Shown here piece by piece: positions 48,318 through 59,104 of a stretch of DNA of 64,000 nucleotides. Made by a program: the position numbers and the translations under genes. A model generated the notes under the pieces. It saw nothing but the letters and a program-made list of their open reading frames with translations, searched no databases and had not been told where the DNA came from. Position 1 is the stretch's first letter. Each line of letters starts with the position of its first letter. The stretch is from Dittrichia graveolens (Eukaryota > Streptophyta > Magnoliopsida > Asterales > Asteraceae): assembly GCA_038502395.1 (NCBI GenBank), contig JARJIL010000001.1, positions 26,835,994 to 26,899,993 on the forward strand, written 5' to 3'.

Positions 48318-48492
48318 TCTAAAAAGTGATGAATATATTGGATTCATCAAAATGAAATCGATGAAGAACTAGTTTTAATCAATAAAGATGATGAACTAAC
48401 GATTATCAGTTGATATATATACCGAAAAATGGTCAAATAATCATCCTTTTTACCCTTTTTACTTTAATTTTCTTTTTACTTGATTTCTACCC
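48318..48492. mobile_element. TA-flanked repeat unit, copy 1
   Basis: Bounded by TA runs. Shares GATGAAGAACTAGTTTTAAT and ATATACCGAAAAATGxTCAA blocks with 49678-49897. Element type unclear. Confidence 0.5.
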
Positions 48493-48944
48493 TATATATA
48501 TATATATGTATATGATTGGTTGTGACGTCTTGTAGGGGACAACTGGATTCGGGAGAAGGTCTTGGGTACACAGTCTTTAATAGAGAGGAACTTTAGCATT
48601 TAACAAACATGCATGAATAACTTCTTCCAAGATGATGTAAACAAATCATGAACTAAAAAGCTTTAACAAAATTTGTGTTCCCGGGTTCTTTTTTAAGGAG
48701 AATAAAGAATAGACTTGTAAGAAAAATTCGATTAACTTTCTTTCTTAAAACATTCCTTCCAAAAGTGAGAAATTTTGGAAGAACAGGAAAGTAAATTGTA
48801 ATCTTGTATGTTATTTATTAGTGGCTCAATCACCCCTAAATTACTCATTTTCTTTCCAATCTTTCCAACTCATAATCACAAAATAAATTTTAATTTCTTT
48901 TCTTTCAAACTCAAAAACATAAAAATCTAAAATTATTATCATTT
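48493..48944. other. intergenic, nothing recognised
   Basis: AT-rich spacer between a TA-flanked unit and the start of copy B. No gene, RNA or element end recognised. Confidence 0.5.
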
Positions 48945-49640
48945 CTCTTGTTTTCTTTTCTTTCCTAAACTTTCTGTTCTTTTCTTTCATATCAAAACTT
49001 GGGAACACAATATTGCTTATTTTCATACTCGTGGCTTATTATTTTTTAACTGAAAGTTTTATATTTCATGATTGTTTAATCCTGACAATAGTTTTATAAT
49101 TTGTTCAATCTCAAAGTTTAAATTAATAGATGGTAAAACATGTAAATCTTGCTTTTTACTATAAAAGCTTGGATATTAAATTACCTAAAGATAAAATAAA
49201 GATTAGTGATCATACTAATCATTATACGATAATAAGTACTTTAATTTGAGGCTAGAGTTATGAGTATGTTGATTATTTTGTCATTGCCATCATCCTCGTA
49301 AAATACCTAATTAAGTGGTAAAGATGTAAACATGTGTGTGAATGTGTGATTAGAGTCAACCTTTTCTTATTAATAAAAGAAGAAGACTTTATTTACAAAT
49401 TAATAATAAAGTCTGATTAATAAAATATTGCAAGAGGGAGATGTATTAATGATTCATACTTATTAAAAGAGTAGATCTAAATCTTGTAATAACTCTATGG
49501 TGTAACAAACATGTGCGTATCTATTTATAAATTCACTAATTATAACTTATATACGTAATAATCATGACGTCGTCATTTTCTTTTAACAAGTCTTAATTAA
49601 AACATGGGACTTAAGGTTTCGAAATCTTTTTTAAGAGATT

Positions 49641-49650
<10 letters not shown>
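48945..49650. repeat. duplicated block, copy B (left part)
   Basis: Aligns with copy A from CTTTCCTAAAC through TTTTTAAGAGATT. It lacks the three extra stretches of A. It continues, after the interrupted TA microsatellite, at 53172-53345. Confidence 0.7.
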
Positions 49651-49677
<27 letters not shown>

Positions 49678-49679
<2 letters not shown>

Positions 49680-49893
49680 TTTTTAGATGAAAGCATTTTG
49701 TTCATCAACAAATTATTCCAAAATTTTGTTTTCAAAATCTGTATTTGAAATCAAAAATAAATTGATGAAGAACTAGTTTTAATCAATAGAGATGATAAAC
49801 TAACGATTATTAGTTGATATATATACCGAAAAATGATCAAATAATCATCCCCTTTACACTTTTTACTTTAATTTTCTTTTTATTTGATCTCAT

Positions 49894-49897
<4 letters not shown>
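49678..49897. mobile_element. TA-flanked repeat unit, copy 2
   Basis: Second copy of the unit at 48318-48492, again between TA runs (49652-49675 and 49895-49951), with a different left portion. Confidence 0.5.
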
Positions 49898-49951
<54 letters not shown>

Positions 49952-49956
<5 letters not shown>

Positions 49957-50181
49957 GAAGTTCATTTAAGAACCGTTTTTATTGCGAGAACCGCGAGAAC
50001 CAATCCTAGCCGTCCAATTCCCTCTCCTTCAATTGTATTGTCCACCCATGAATTCCTTACATGCACCCTGCCACACCCAATCCCCCCACACTCTTCATTC
50101 GTGAATTCCATTATCCAAAATGAATGGCTAAGATTGGTTCTCGCGGTTCTCGTAATAAAAACGGTTCTCAAATGAACCATC

Positions 50182-50184
<3 letters not shown>
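49952..50184. mobile_element. GTTCATTTGAGAACCG-family MITE, complete copy
   Basis: Terminal inverted repeats of about 55 bp (AGTTCATTTAAGAACCG with TTATTGCGAGAACCG on the left, complement on the right) enclose about 120 bp with CCATGAATTCCTTACATGCA. TA runs lie on both sides. The minus-strand open frame here is incidental. Confidence 0.8.
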
Positions 50185-50223
<39 letters not shown>

Positions 50224-50225
<2 letters not shown>

Positions 50226-50412
50226 AAAAGTTCATTTGAGAACCGTTTTTATTGAGAGAACCGTGAGAACCAATCTCAGTCGTTCAATTCCCTCTCCTTC
50301 AATTGGATCATCCACGTATGAATTCCTTACATGCACTCTGCTACATTCAATCCCCCCATGCTATTCATCCATGAATTCCTTATCCAAAATCAACGGCTTA
50401 ATTCTCTTTTTA
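50224..50412. mobile_element. GTTCATTTGAGAACCG-family MITE, right end lost
   Basis: The left inverted repeat and middle match 49952-50184. The sequence breaks off near AACGGCTTAATTC and passes directly into the next copy. Confidence 0.7.
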
Positions 50413-50633
50413 TTGAAAAGTTCATTTGAGAACCGTTTTTATTGCGAGAACCAATCTTAGCCGTCCAATTTTCCTTCCTTCAATTGGATTGCCCATCCAC
50501 GAATTCCTTAAATGCACTTTGCCACACCAAATCCCCCCACGCTCTTCATCTATGAATTCCACTTATCAATTGAACGGCTAAGACCGGTTATCGCGGTTCT
50601 CACACTAATAATGGTTCTCAAATGAACCTTCCC
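50413..50633. mobile_element. GTTCATTTGAGAACCG-family MITE, third copy
   Basis: Both inverted-repeat ends are present (AGTTCATTTGAGAACCG and GGTTCTCAAATGAACC). A TA run follows at 50634-50653. It abuts the truncated copy on its left without a TA run. Confidence 0.75.
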
Positions 50634-50653
50634 CTATATATATATATATATAT

Positions 50654-51368
50654 TTGAGTTCAAATAAAAAGAGAATTAAGGGGAAAAGAGTAAGGAGAGA
50701 TTTGGAGATGACACATGGCCAAATTAGTTAATAGGCATTTTAGGTATCATTATAATTCTTTTCTCTCTCTTCCATTAAATTAGCCCCATCACTCTCTCTT
50801 CAAAACGGTCACCCCCTTGGTCTACCTTTCTCACTCATCTTCTCATCTCTATCGCTTCATATGTTACCGTAACCCTCTTGATTTGTGGTCATCGACTCTT
50901 CTTCCTACGGTTTTTAAAGTTTCCGGACGAAAGGTTAATTGTTTATAAATTTTGTTGCACATCAATTTGATGGTTGTGTATCGGACGTGGTTACTGAATT
51001 TATTGTTTTGCATCGGTATAACGATGCCTACATATCAAGAAGTTGTGCATCAATTGCTGTGTATCAAAATTTTTGGATGAAAGGTTATTTGTTTATAAAT
51101 TTTGATGTGTATCAATTGTTGTGCATCAATTTTGATGGTTGTGCATCAGACGTAGTTACTGAATTTGTTGTTTTGCATCCGTATAATGATGCCTACATAT
51201 CATGAAGCTGATATTTTAAAACTTTAAAGGTCAATTATATCTTTAACCGTTTTTTTCTAATTCATAGAAAAGGAAAAAGCCACTTTTTAGGAACTAATTT
51301 TAAAAATTTAATGGCTGAGATTTCTCCTTACTTTTTGTAGCCATTTTCTCTTTTTAATAGATCCCTCC
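50654..51368. mobile_element. TA-flanked element with AAATAAAAAGAGAATTAAG end
   Basis: The left end AATAAAAAGAGAATTAAGG with GTAAGGAGAGA and the right end TCTCCTTACTT with TCTCTTTTTAATAGA are inverted repeats. TA runs flank both ends. Inside, two near-copies of a unit with GATGGTTGTGxATCxGACGT (50960-51040 and 51128-51200) form an internal duplication. Confidence 0.65.
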
Positions 51369-51390
51369 CCTATATATATATGTATATATA

Positions 51391-51625
51391 TAAGATAGTA
51401 CTTATAACAATGATATTATTGCATTAGTTGATTTGACCTGACATATACCAATCTTAGCCATTCATTTTAGATAATGGAATTCATGGATGAAGAGTGCGGG
51501 GAGATTGAGTGTGGCAAGGTGCATGTAAGAAATTCATGGGTGGGCAATCCAATTGAAGGAGAAGGAATTGGACGGCTAAAATTGGTTTTCGCAGTTCTCA
51601 CAATAAAAACGGTTCTCAAATTAAG
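51391..51625. repeat. copy-B fragment joined to a partial inverted MITE
   Basis: 51391-51447 duplicates the sequence at 53172-53230 (AACAATGATATTATTGCATT). It then passes into an inverted GTTCATTTGAGAACCG-family copy that lacks its left terminal repeat. This points to rearrangement after insertion. Confidence 0.6.
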
Positions 51626-51955
51626 GTTACATGTTATCAGGTTTATGAATTATAGCTATACGTATTTCTAATACTTAAATTAAAATATGCATTATATGAT
51701 AGAATATTCAAACTATTACTTTTATGAAAGATCATTTTTATTTAATTTTTAATTTGTATTTAATATGATATAGGTTATTTCAAACATTAATTATTATGGA
51801 AGGTTTAGTTATAAAAATAGTATTTAAGAATCTAATTAACTCTATATAATGATTTCCTTATAGGTTTAAATAATGGGTAAATTAGTTATTTCAAATTACT
51901 TAAAATTAAGAGATTAGTATGACTTAAATGCTTTATAATATAGTATATATATATA
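51626..51955. other. AT-rich spacer, nothing recognised
   Basis: No gene or repeat ends visible. It ends in a short TA run (51940-51953) that borders the next element. Confidence 0.5.
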
Positions 51956-53158
51956 GGGGAGGGTTCATGCGAAAAGTGTTTTATTTGCGAAAAGTAGGAG
52001 AAACAATTTCAACAATTGATTGATTTTTGATCTTATGGTTCACATTAATCATAATTAATATTTTATTTAATTCAAAAGGTTAAATTAGTAAATATAAATA
52101 TTATCTCTCTAGTCTCTCTAATTAATTTTTTTCTCTTTTCAATTTATTGACTATCATGTTTTTCTCTCTCCTAAACTTTAAATTAAAAATGATTTTCTAG
52201 TATATTTTTAATTTTACAGTGTGCACAAGTCAACAATCGATGATTTATAAGTTTTTCATTATGCATACAATGTTTACTAGTGAACACAACCACACCAATT
52301 GAACAAACATATTTACATGTAATGAACAAACATACACCAAAATATTCACTTGTAATGAACAAACATAACTAAAAACAACTAAAATATTCACCTGTAATGA
52401 ACAAACATACACAAACTACATTTACTTCCACGTCATCGGTGAATGGAACCAATAAAAACTAACAAGAGTCCCAAAGTAACAGCATCTTCTTCCATTGCAA
52501 CCCAAAACAAAAATTGAATTATAAACCCTTAAAAAATAAAATGAAAATACCCCATTAGATCATGGGTTTACAAATCGATATGGCGGTGGTGGTGATGGGT
52601 GCTAAATCGTGACCAACGGTATTAGGGGATGTGTAGCCGGTGGGTATCGGCGCTCCGAGGATACGATGGCGTTTCTAGTGCGTGGTCGGTGGTAGGTTAT
52701 GTAGCTGGTGGTGGTGGCAACAATGGAAGGCACATGAAAGGTTTCAGCGGCACTGTGGCAGCGATGGTTGTTGAGTCGATGGGGTGGCGGCGGCAGTTTT
52801 GAATGTGGCGATGCTTGACAGATGACGGTTGGGTAGCTTGCGGAGGACAGCGATGGAGGTTGGAAAGGGGCCGGCGGCGATGGATGTTGGGAGAAGATGA
52901 GAGAGATGGGAGCCAAGATTTAAACTTTTGGGATGCTGTTTTATTCAAGAAAGACAGGGGAGTGGGGATTAGTTACAGTGAGAATTATTAGGGTAAGTTT
53001 AAAATGACAAATTTATCCTTTTTATAATTAAATAAATACTTATTAAATTTGTTTTAATTACAAAAATGTCACAGATGATATTATCATTGATCTAATCATC
53101 TAAGGGTCATAAAGTTTCTCGCGTTTTTCGTTAAAATAGAACTTTTCGCATGAACCAT
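51956..53158. mobile_element. TA-flanked MITE, GTTCATGCGAAAAG family
   Basis: The ends GGTTCATGCGAAAAGTG and ACTTTTCGCATGAACC are clear inverted repeats. The element lies between TA/TC runs. It is the better-preserved relative of 10932-12571. CG-richer sequence at 52560-52960 gives minus-strand Ser/Pro-rich open frames, probably a captured or decayed gene fragment. Confidence 0.75.
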
Positions 53159-53171
53159 CCTCTCTCTCTAT

Positions 53172-53345
53172 ATAATAATAATAATACTAATAACAATGAT
53201 ATTATTGCATTAGTTGATTTGACCAGACATATACTTCCATTTAGTTTGTAGAGTTATAATTCAAAACTTATTGATAATAAGTGGAGTAACACAAGTACAC
53301 AACAAAACACATAATAAAGTCACATTGCTTTGATATGAGACAATA
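53172..53345. repeat. duplicated block, copy B (right part)
   Basis: Matches 47177-47307 of copy A (ATTGCATTAGTTGAT, then ACAAAACAxATAATAAAGTC and TTGCTTTGATATG). It is separated from 49650 by the TA-hosted MITE cluster. Confidence 0.7.
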
Positions 53346-53701
53346 CTCAACACACTCTTTAATGTGTGGGTTTTAATTCTTTGCGCCTAATTAACACTTA
53401 GATATATACTTATAGGTTATGTGGAGACGAGTGTGTGTGTCAGTTTGGCCAACAACGGATAGACCCGGCTCTAATCATACTATATAAGTTTGTGAGGTTT
53501 CAACTCAAAACCAATTGATAAGAGTGAGCTATACGTAACCCATTATATCCTTAATTAATAAATACTGATAAAAAAGACCAAGTTTTAAAATCGTGGATCA
53601 ATCACTACTCTATGTTTATATTTATGCATGCGGTGGAAAAAAACTTGATTTTATTCATTGTGCATGTTTATCGATCAATGCAATAAAAGCATATGCTTTA
53701 A
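53346..53701. other. intergenic, nothing recognised
   Basis: AT-rich spacer without recognisable features. Confidence 0.55.
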
Positions 53702-53710
53702 ATATTTTAG

Positions 53711-56250
53711 AGTTAATTACTGAAATGGTCCATATGATTTGTCAAAAGTTGATATTTTAGTTATTTAAAATTAAAAATTACGCTACATTTTCCTATGGTT
53801 GCATTTTTGTTACTCGACTGATTCTTTACACTAACAGTCATCCAAATCTGGCTTTACTTTTCTTTTAGTATTGGGGCATTAATGTCATTTTATCTTCATC
53901 TTCTTCCTTTTTTTAAATAATAGTTATGGAAATCCCTAGATTAAACCCCGTTACAACAAAAGTGTGTATTGGACCTCATTAATGTCATTTCCTCTTCATC
54001 TTCTTCCTTCTTTATCTCTCTCCCTTTACTCTCTCTCTCTCTCCCGTTATACTTTATCCCAACCCAAACACACTCTTCTTCATCTTCAACAATTTGGATT
54101 TTTGAGGCAATCACAAGGAAGAGATTTGGCGGTGGTAGGTTCGATTTTGCCAACAATGGTGTTCTATATGCACCAGGTTAAGCCCATTTTTGTGACCTAC
54201 AGATGCATACCTCTCACACAAAGTACAGATTGACTTAAATAAAGGAATTTCATATTGCTTCAAAGTAGGGTTTGGTATGTTCAGATTGGCTTCAAAGTAC
54301 TCGTATCATGAGCTAAACTTCAATAAAATATATGCCTTCTACATGAAAATTTATTTGGATTGCAATTGCTTTTGCATTACAGCTTTTATTTTTTTATTGA
54401 GGATGCGATAGTTATAGAAGACTTTAGTCTACATTTGATTTCTTGGTGTAATTAATCTCCTATTTTTTTTTTCATTTGGCTACTGATTGTTCGTTTTTAT
54501 GTTTCCTAGATAGAGTGTTGTTAGTACAATCTTTGGTGGAAGGTATAATTTACTCAAATTTAATTATACTGTGTAACATTTGGGTGGAAAGATAAAGAGT
54601 AACTTATAACCTTTTGATTTCAATCAAGTTTGTCCTCAAAATTGAATCTGATTTGCTCTTTAATCCGGGTGTCTTCATATGTTCATCTATGGGTTTTCAT
54701 ATCTTCAATTTTGGTTATCCATATTTAAATTTAAAGTGTGTTTAATCTAGTTGATTTGATGTCTTCTTGTTCTGATTTGGTAAATCAGAGATTTATAAGA
54801 ATTCTTGTTTTGATTTAGTAAATAAGAGTTGTTATATGAAGATTATTCATGATCTTGATTTGTTTTTATTGAACGATGAAATTTAATTACATGTTTAAGG
54901 TATTACATTTTATTTAATAGGTTAATTTCATATATACCCTTATTAAATATCAAAATATCTTATTTGTCCAGCTTAACTTATAAATATCCTATATACCCTT
55001 CTTAAGTTTTTAAAATATATTATTTGCCCAGATTAACTTATAAATATCCTATATACTCTTCTTAAGTTTTCAAAATATCATATTTGCCCAAATCACCTTT
55101 TTTATCAATTTTTATTTGCCCTTATATCTTATATACCCTTCTTAAGTTTTCAAAATATCATATTTTCTCAAATCACCTTTTTTTTTATCAATTTTTAATC
55201 ATTTTAAATGAATCATAATTATAAAATATAATTCAATGACTATTATACCACTCTTTTAAATCTATTTATAAAAACATCACTTATATCCTTACTACTCAGA
55301 TTTATCCAAGTTTTATATATATATATATATATACATACATATACGATTCTATTAACTAATTTGAATGATCGAGTACAGTTTATATGCGCGCGTGTGTGTA
55401 TATATATATATATATTATGTAATTAACGCACCAATCAAGGTACCTACACAATTAAGAAAAACATTATTATTTTACTCAATTCTAATTTCTTAAAACAAAA
55501 GAATTACGCATGATATATTATATATATACGCATTAACTGTACTCGATCTTCCAAATTAATTAATAGAATCGTGTTATATATATATATATGTATGTATATA
55601 TATATAACTTGGATAAATACGAGTAGTAAGGGTATACATGATGTTTTATAAATATATTTAAAAGAGGGGTATAATAGTCATTGAATCATATTTTGTAATT
55701 ATAATTCATTTAAAATGATTAAAAATTAATAAAAAAGGTGATTTGGGCAAGTATGATATTTCGAAAGCTTAAGAAGGGTATATAGGATATTTATAAGTTA
55801 AGTTGGGCATATAAGATATTTTGAAAACTTAAGAAAGATATATAAGATATTTATAAGTTAAGTTGGGCATATAAGATATTTTGAAAACTTAAGAAAGATA
55901 TATAAGATATTTATAAGTTAAGTTGGGCAAATAAGATATTTTAATGTTTAATAAGGGTATATATGAAATTAACCCTATTTAATAATATGTTGATTACAAT
56001 TAAAGGTATTAATAATCTTAAATAAGAACAATTACATAGAACTCATGTTTGGAAGAGATAAGCGAGTAAAAAGACCAAAATACCCTTGCAATAAAAGACA
56101 AGTAACGTCAAATTTGGATGGCTGTTAGTGTAAATGATCGGTCCAGTAACAAAAATGCAACTATAGGGATATGTAGTGTAATTTTTTATCTTAAAGGATT
56201 AAACCAACAACTTTTAATAAACCACAATGATCGTTTCAGTAATTCACTTC
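53711..56250. mobile_element. Mutator-like element with inverted repeats of about 180 bp
   Basis: The left terminal region (53711-53890, with TAATTACTGAAATGGTC, TTGCATTTTTGTTACT and TTTACACTAACAG) is the inverted counterpart of 56060-56250. ATATTTTAG and ATATTTTAC flank the two ends, an 8-of-9 match to a Mutator-size target duplication. Long terminal repeats fit the MULE type. There is no transposase. 53960-54240 looks like a captured 5' UTR plus short exon. A second element is nested at 54920-55975. Confidence 0.75.
54920..55975. mobile_element. nested fold-back element with perfect 9-bp target duplication
   Basis: The two halves are inverted copies of about 450 bp each, made of tandem sub-repeats (ACTTATAAATATCCTATATA and CTTAAGTTTTCAAAATATC types). 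TATTTAATA flanks both ends (54911-54919 and 55976-55984), a perfect 9-bp duplication, which indicates Mutator-type transposition. It lies inside the larger element at 53711-56250. Confidence 0.85.
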
Positions 56251-56696
56251 ATATTTTACTTTCAATTAAACCAAGAATATATACGTACGTACGTCGATGG
56301 TTAAGATTCTCTCATGTTTGGTCAAACATGATCATCATGTTTTTTCACAAATATGATAGTGAGAACTACAAATAGACCCGTTATAAACTTAAAATAAGAA
56401 ACTCACCCTCACATAGAGAACATGATGCGTCATGTTTGATTACAACGAGAATCTTAACCCAAGTTCGATTGACCTTGAACCCAAATAAAGTACTGTAAGC
56501 GAGAGTAGTGTAAACACTGTAACATGATTGTCATTTATTTCCAACCTGTCATGATTTAATTTAGAGTATTATTTATGTCTGCAACTGACTTCTTTTTCGA
56601 TCTTAATTAAGGAAGCATAATTCGATAACGTGGCTAATTATATTAATCTTTTGTATTACAATTAAGTAGCACAAAGCCAGCACCAGGCCATATATG
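56251..56696. other. upstream region of the DUF247 gene
   Basis: No other gene is seen. It contains a small inverted pair (GGTTAAGATTCTC near 56298 and GAGAATCTTAACC near 56450). The stretch would hold the proximal promoter. Confidence 0.5.
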
Positions 56697-56704
56697 TATA
56701 TAAA
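56697..56704 (+). promoter_or_regulatory. TATA box of the DUF247 gene
   Basis: TATATAAA lies 76 bases before the ATG at 56780, leaving room for a leader of about 45-50 bases. It is the best TATA match near the gene. Confidence 0.6.
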
Positions 56705-56779
56705 CATATCACATTCACATAACTTATGCATCCCAAGTACCACTAGCTAATTAATTGTAGCTAGTAACTACATACCATA

Positions 56780-58372
56780 ATGGCCTCCATTGTTCCATCG
56801 TTGGATTCGAACCCGGAAGAGAAGAAATGGGCTTCAGACATCGATGGAATCTTGGAAAATCAGTTCCAAATTGATGTTGAAACCCCTTCTATTTCGTTGT
56901 TTCAAGTACCTCAAACCATAACCATAAAAAAACCTAAAGCCTATGAACCACAACATATAGGGCTGGGTCCGATTCATCACTTTAAGCCACAGCCCTATAA
57001 GAAGATGGAACAGAAAAAACTCGCTCTAGTGCGAAAGGTCCTACAGGACTATGAAATCAAGGATTATGAATTCATTCTCAAGGTCGTTGATATGGTTCGA
57101 AAACTTCTCCCCGTCATCCGTTCATGCTATGACATGTTCCTACAAGGTAATGATGATACCTTGGCTAGAATTTTCGCCATTGATGGTCTCTTATTGCTAA
57201 ATGTGTTCCAAAATAGCCAAATTCTAGTCAACAACATTGAAGAAAATAGGGATTCAGATAATTTTGTCTCGCTTCCTGTTCTTCATCATCATGAACCCGA
57301 ACTACCAAAAGTGATCAGTCTGAAAAGAAGATTGTTAGCACAAGATATAATAATGGTTGAGAACCAAATTCCTTTTATGGTGTTGAAGGAAATTCAGGAG
57401 GCTTTGCATCAAGTTTCAGGTAATAAATATTCATCCGATTCGGCTAATAATTTCCCAACTTCCATATTCCGAAATTTTTGTGAGATCCACTCGCCACTTA
57501 GGTTGTGTTCGATGTCACTTTCTCCTCCTAGTGCAGACCATCTGCTGCATTATATGTACTATTCTATATTAAACAACATTCCTGTAGAAAAACCTACTCA
57601 ACATGCTATTACTCCCGATCCTGAACCTGAATCGCGGATGATGGTGGTTGATTCTGCTCAAGCAAAGGATTTGGTTTCCGACACTTATAATTTCGCTAAG
57701 AAAATTCCACAGAAAGAGATTGTTGAAGCATATGAACAAACAATCTTGGTTCTAGAAACTTTCTCCCAAAGTAAGATTCTCATCCCTTCAGCTTCACATC
57801 TTCATGAAAAAGCAAGATACAACTTTTGTGTCCTAGACTACGACGGCGTTAAAAGAATACGCATTGATGAGAAACAAATTTTCCTGCCGTGTGTTACTTT
57901 GAACACCGACTCAGAGGTCATATTCAGGAATTTGGTTGCTTTTGAAACATTGATTGCCAAGTCCGATGACTTCCCTCTTACTGAATATGTGGCTTTGATG
58001 TGTGCGCTTATTGTGAATGTCGAAGATGTCAAGTTACTCAGAAAAAAGAAAATTATCAGAGGTGACTTGGGTGATGTTGAAGTTGTCAAACTCTTCAATA
58101 GTTTGACCAGTTCCATGCCAACCATGAAAGCAAAAGGGAAATCCATGTTTCAGGGTATGATTAATGATATTAACAATGTTTATGAAAGTAGCATGAAAGT
58201 GAAGACATATTTGTTCTTGAAGGCCATCGGCGGTTTTGTTGGATCTTCATGGAAGATTGTACCCTTCATGATTGGCATTGCGACAGTGTTCTACTTAATT
58301 TGGCAAGCTTACTGTGATGGTTTTGGATGTGATAAAACAACACTCACATTGGTGCCATACTCTTCAAGCTAG
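56780..58372 (+). CDS. DUF247 (UPF0481) membrane-anchored protein
   Basis: 530 codons in one exon, full length for the UPF0481/DUF247 family (At3g02645-like type). The N-terminal signature YEPQHIGLGPIHHF is at residues 55-68. The DIIMVENQIPFMVLKEI block is near 190, and the C-terminal signature includes IFLPCVTLNTDSE with IFRNLVAFE near 365-390. A single hydrophobic helix, IVPFMIGIATVFYLIWQAY (493-511), precedes a short polar tail, so it is probably tail-anchored. The start has a good context (ATAATGGCC) and the TATA box is nearby. Biochemical function is unknown; in grasses, DUF247 genes are linked to the S and Z self-incompatibility loci, but that role should not be assumed here. The frame is intact, so this is likely a working gene. 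Confidence 0.95.
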   Translation: MASIVPSLDSNPEEKKWASDIDGILENQFQIDVETPSISLFQVPQTITIKKPKAYEPQHIGLGPIHHFKPQPYKKMEQKKLALVRKVLQDYEIKDYEFILKVVDMVRKLLPVIRSCYDMFLQGNDDTLARIFAIDGLLLLNVFQNSQILVNNIEENRDSDNFVSLPVLHHHEPELPKVISLKRRLLAQDIIMVENQIPFMVLKEIQEALHQVSGNKYSSDSANNFPTSIFRNFCEIHSPLRLCSMSLSPPSADHLLHYMYYSILNNIPVEKPTQHAITPDPEPESRMMVVDSAQAKDLVSDTYNFAKKIPQKEIVEAYEQTILVLETFSQSKILIPSASHLHEKARYNFCVLDYDGVKRIRIDEKQIFLPCVTLNTDSEVIFRNLVAFETLIAKSDDFPLTEYVALMCALIVNVEDVKLLRKKKIIRGDLGDVEVVKLFNSLTSSMPTMKAKGKSMFQGMINDINNVYESSMKVKTYLFLKAIGGFVGSSWKIVPFMIGIATVFYLIWQAYCDGFGCDKTTLTLVPYSSS

Positions 58373-58697
58373 CTAACCGGTTGCATTATGTTTCCGAGTT
58401 TATAATTTCGTTGATTTAAGCTTCGTTTCTCGATTCTCATGGTTTTCTAAAACGCAATGATCAACGTACGGCAGCAAAGAATTTATACGCAGACGATGCC
58501 TACCAACATTATTGATGTTAAGTTGGTTTGTTTTAGCTATTTTGCATGTGATTCCACAATTTAATTGTAATGTTTGCTTCTGATCGATATGTATTATTAA
58601 TCTCCGGCCACTTGCATGTTATTGTTTTGAGGGGTGTTTGAGTAACTGTTTACTTTTAATTTATATTAATAATCTGTTTCAGCTCTTTATATATATG

Positions 58698-58743
<46 letters not shown>

Positions 58744-58900
58744 TCATACTATTTTTTCATTCCACTAATTCTTTTTTCTCACATCCTCCATTAATTTGAC
58801 ACTTGTATCGATCTAGTGAGTATGAGGAAATAGTATAAGGATATATCATTTCTCTCTTTATGCACACACGCACATACATATATACACACAGGGAAGTTCA
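58373..58900. other. 3' region of DUF247 with TA microsatellite
   Basis: AT-rich 3' flank. A (TA)n tract lies at 58697-58742. The stretch ends in GGGAAGTTCA, the left part of a GTTCATTTGAGAACCG-family MITE split by the copia insertion. Confidence 0.6.
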
Positions 58901-59097
58901 TGAAGAATTAGGTAATCAGCGAGACAATTGGATGTAAATTTTGTAAGTTCTGTATTGAGAATAGCAAATCACGATTACAAATAAATAAAGAAAAGAGAAA
59001 ACCAATTAAGCCTATAAATCAGCAAATGCCAAAAGAAAAAGGCGATGAAAAAGGAAAAAGATAAAAAGGAAACAATTTGAATTGATTAATTCCAATA
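58901..59097 (-). repeat. 3' LTR of the copia element
   Basis: Direct repeat of 63528-63724. On the minus strand it starts TATTGGAATTAATC after the polypurine tract and ends TAATTCTTCA. The usual TG start reads TA in both copies. Confidence 0.92.
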
Positions 59098-59104
59098 CTC
59101 CCTC

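Noticed and set aside
52602..52991. Ser/Pro/His-rich minus-strand frames and a Trp/Arg-rich plus frame
   Set aside because: Inside a MITE, overlapping each other on both strands, and the related element at 10932-12571 has no equivalent conserved frame.
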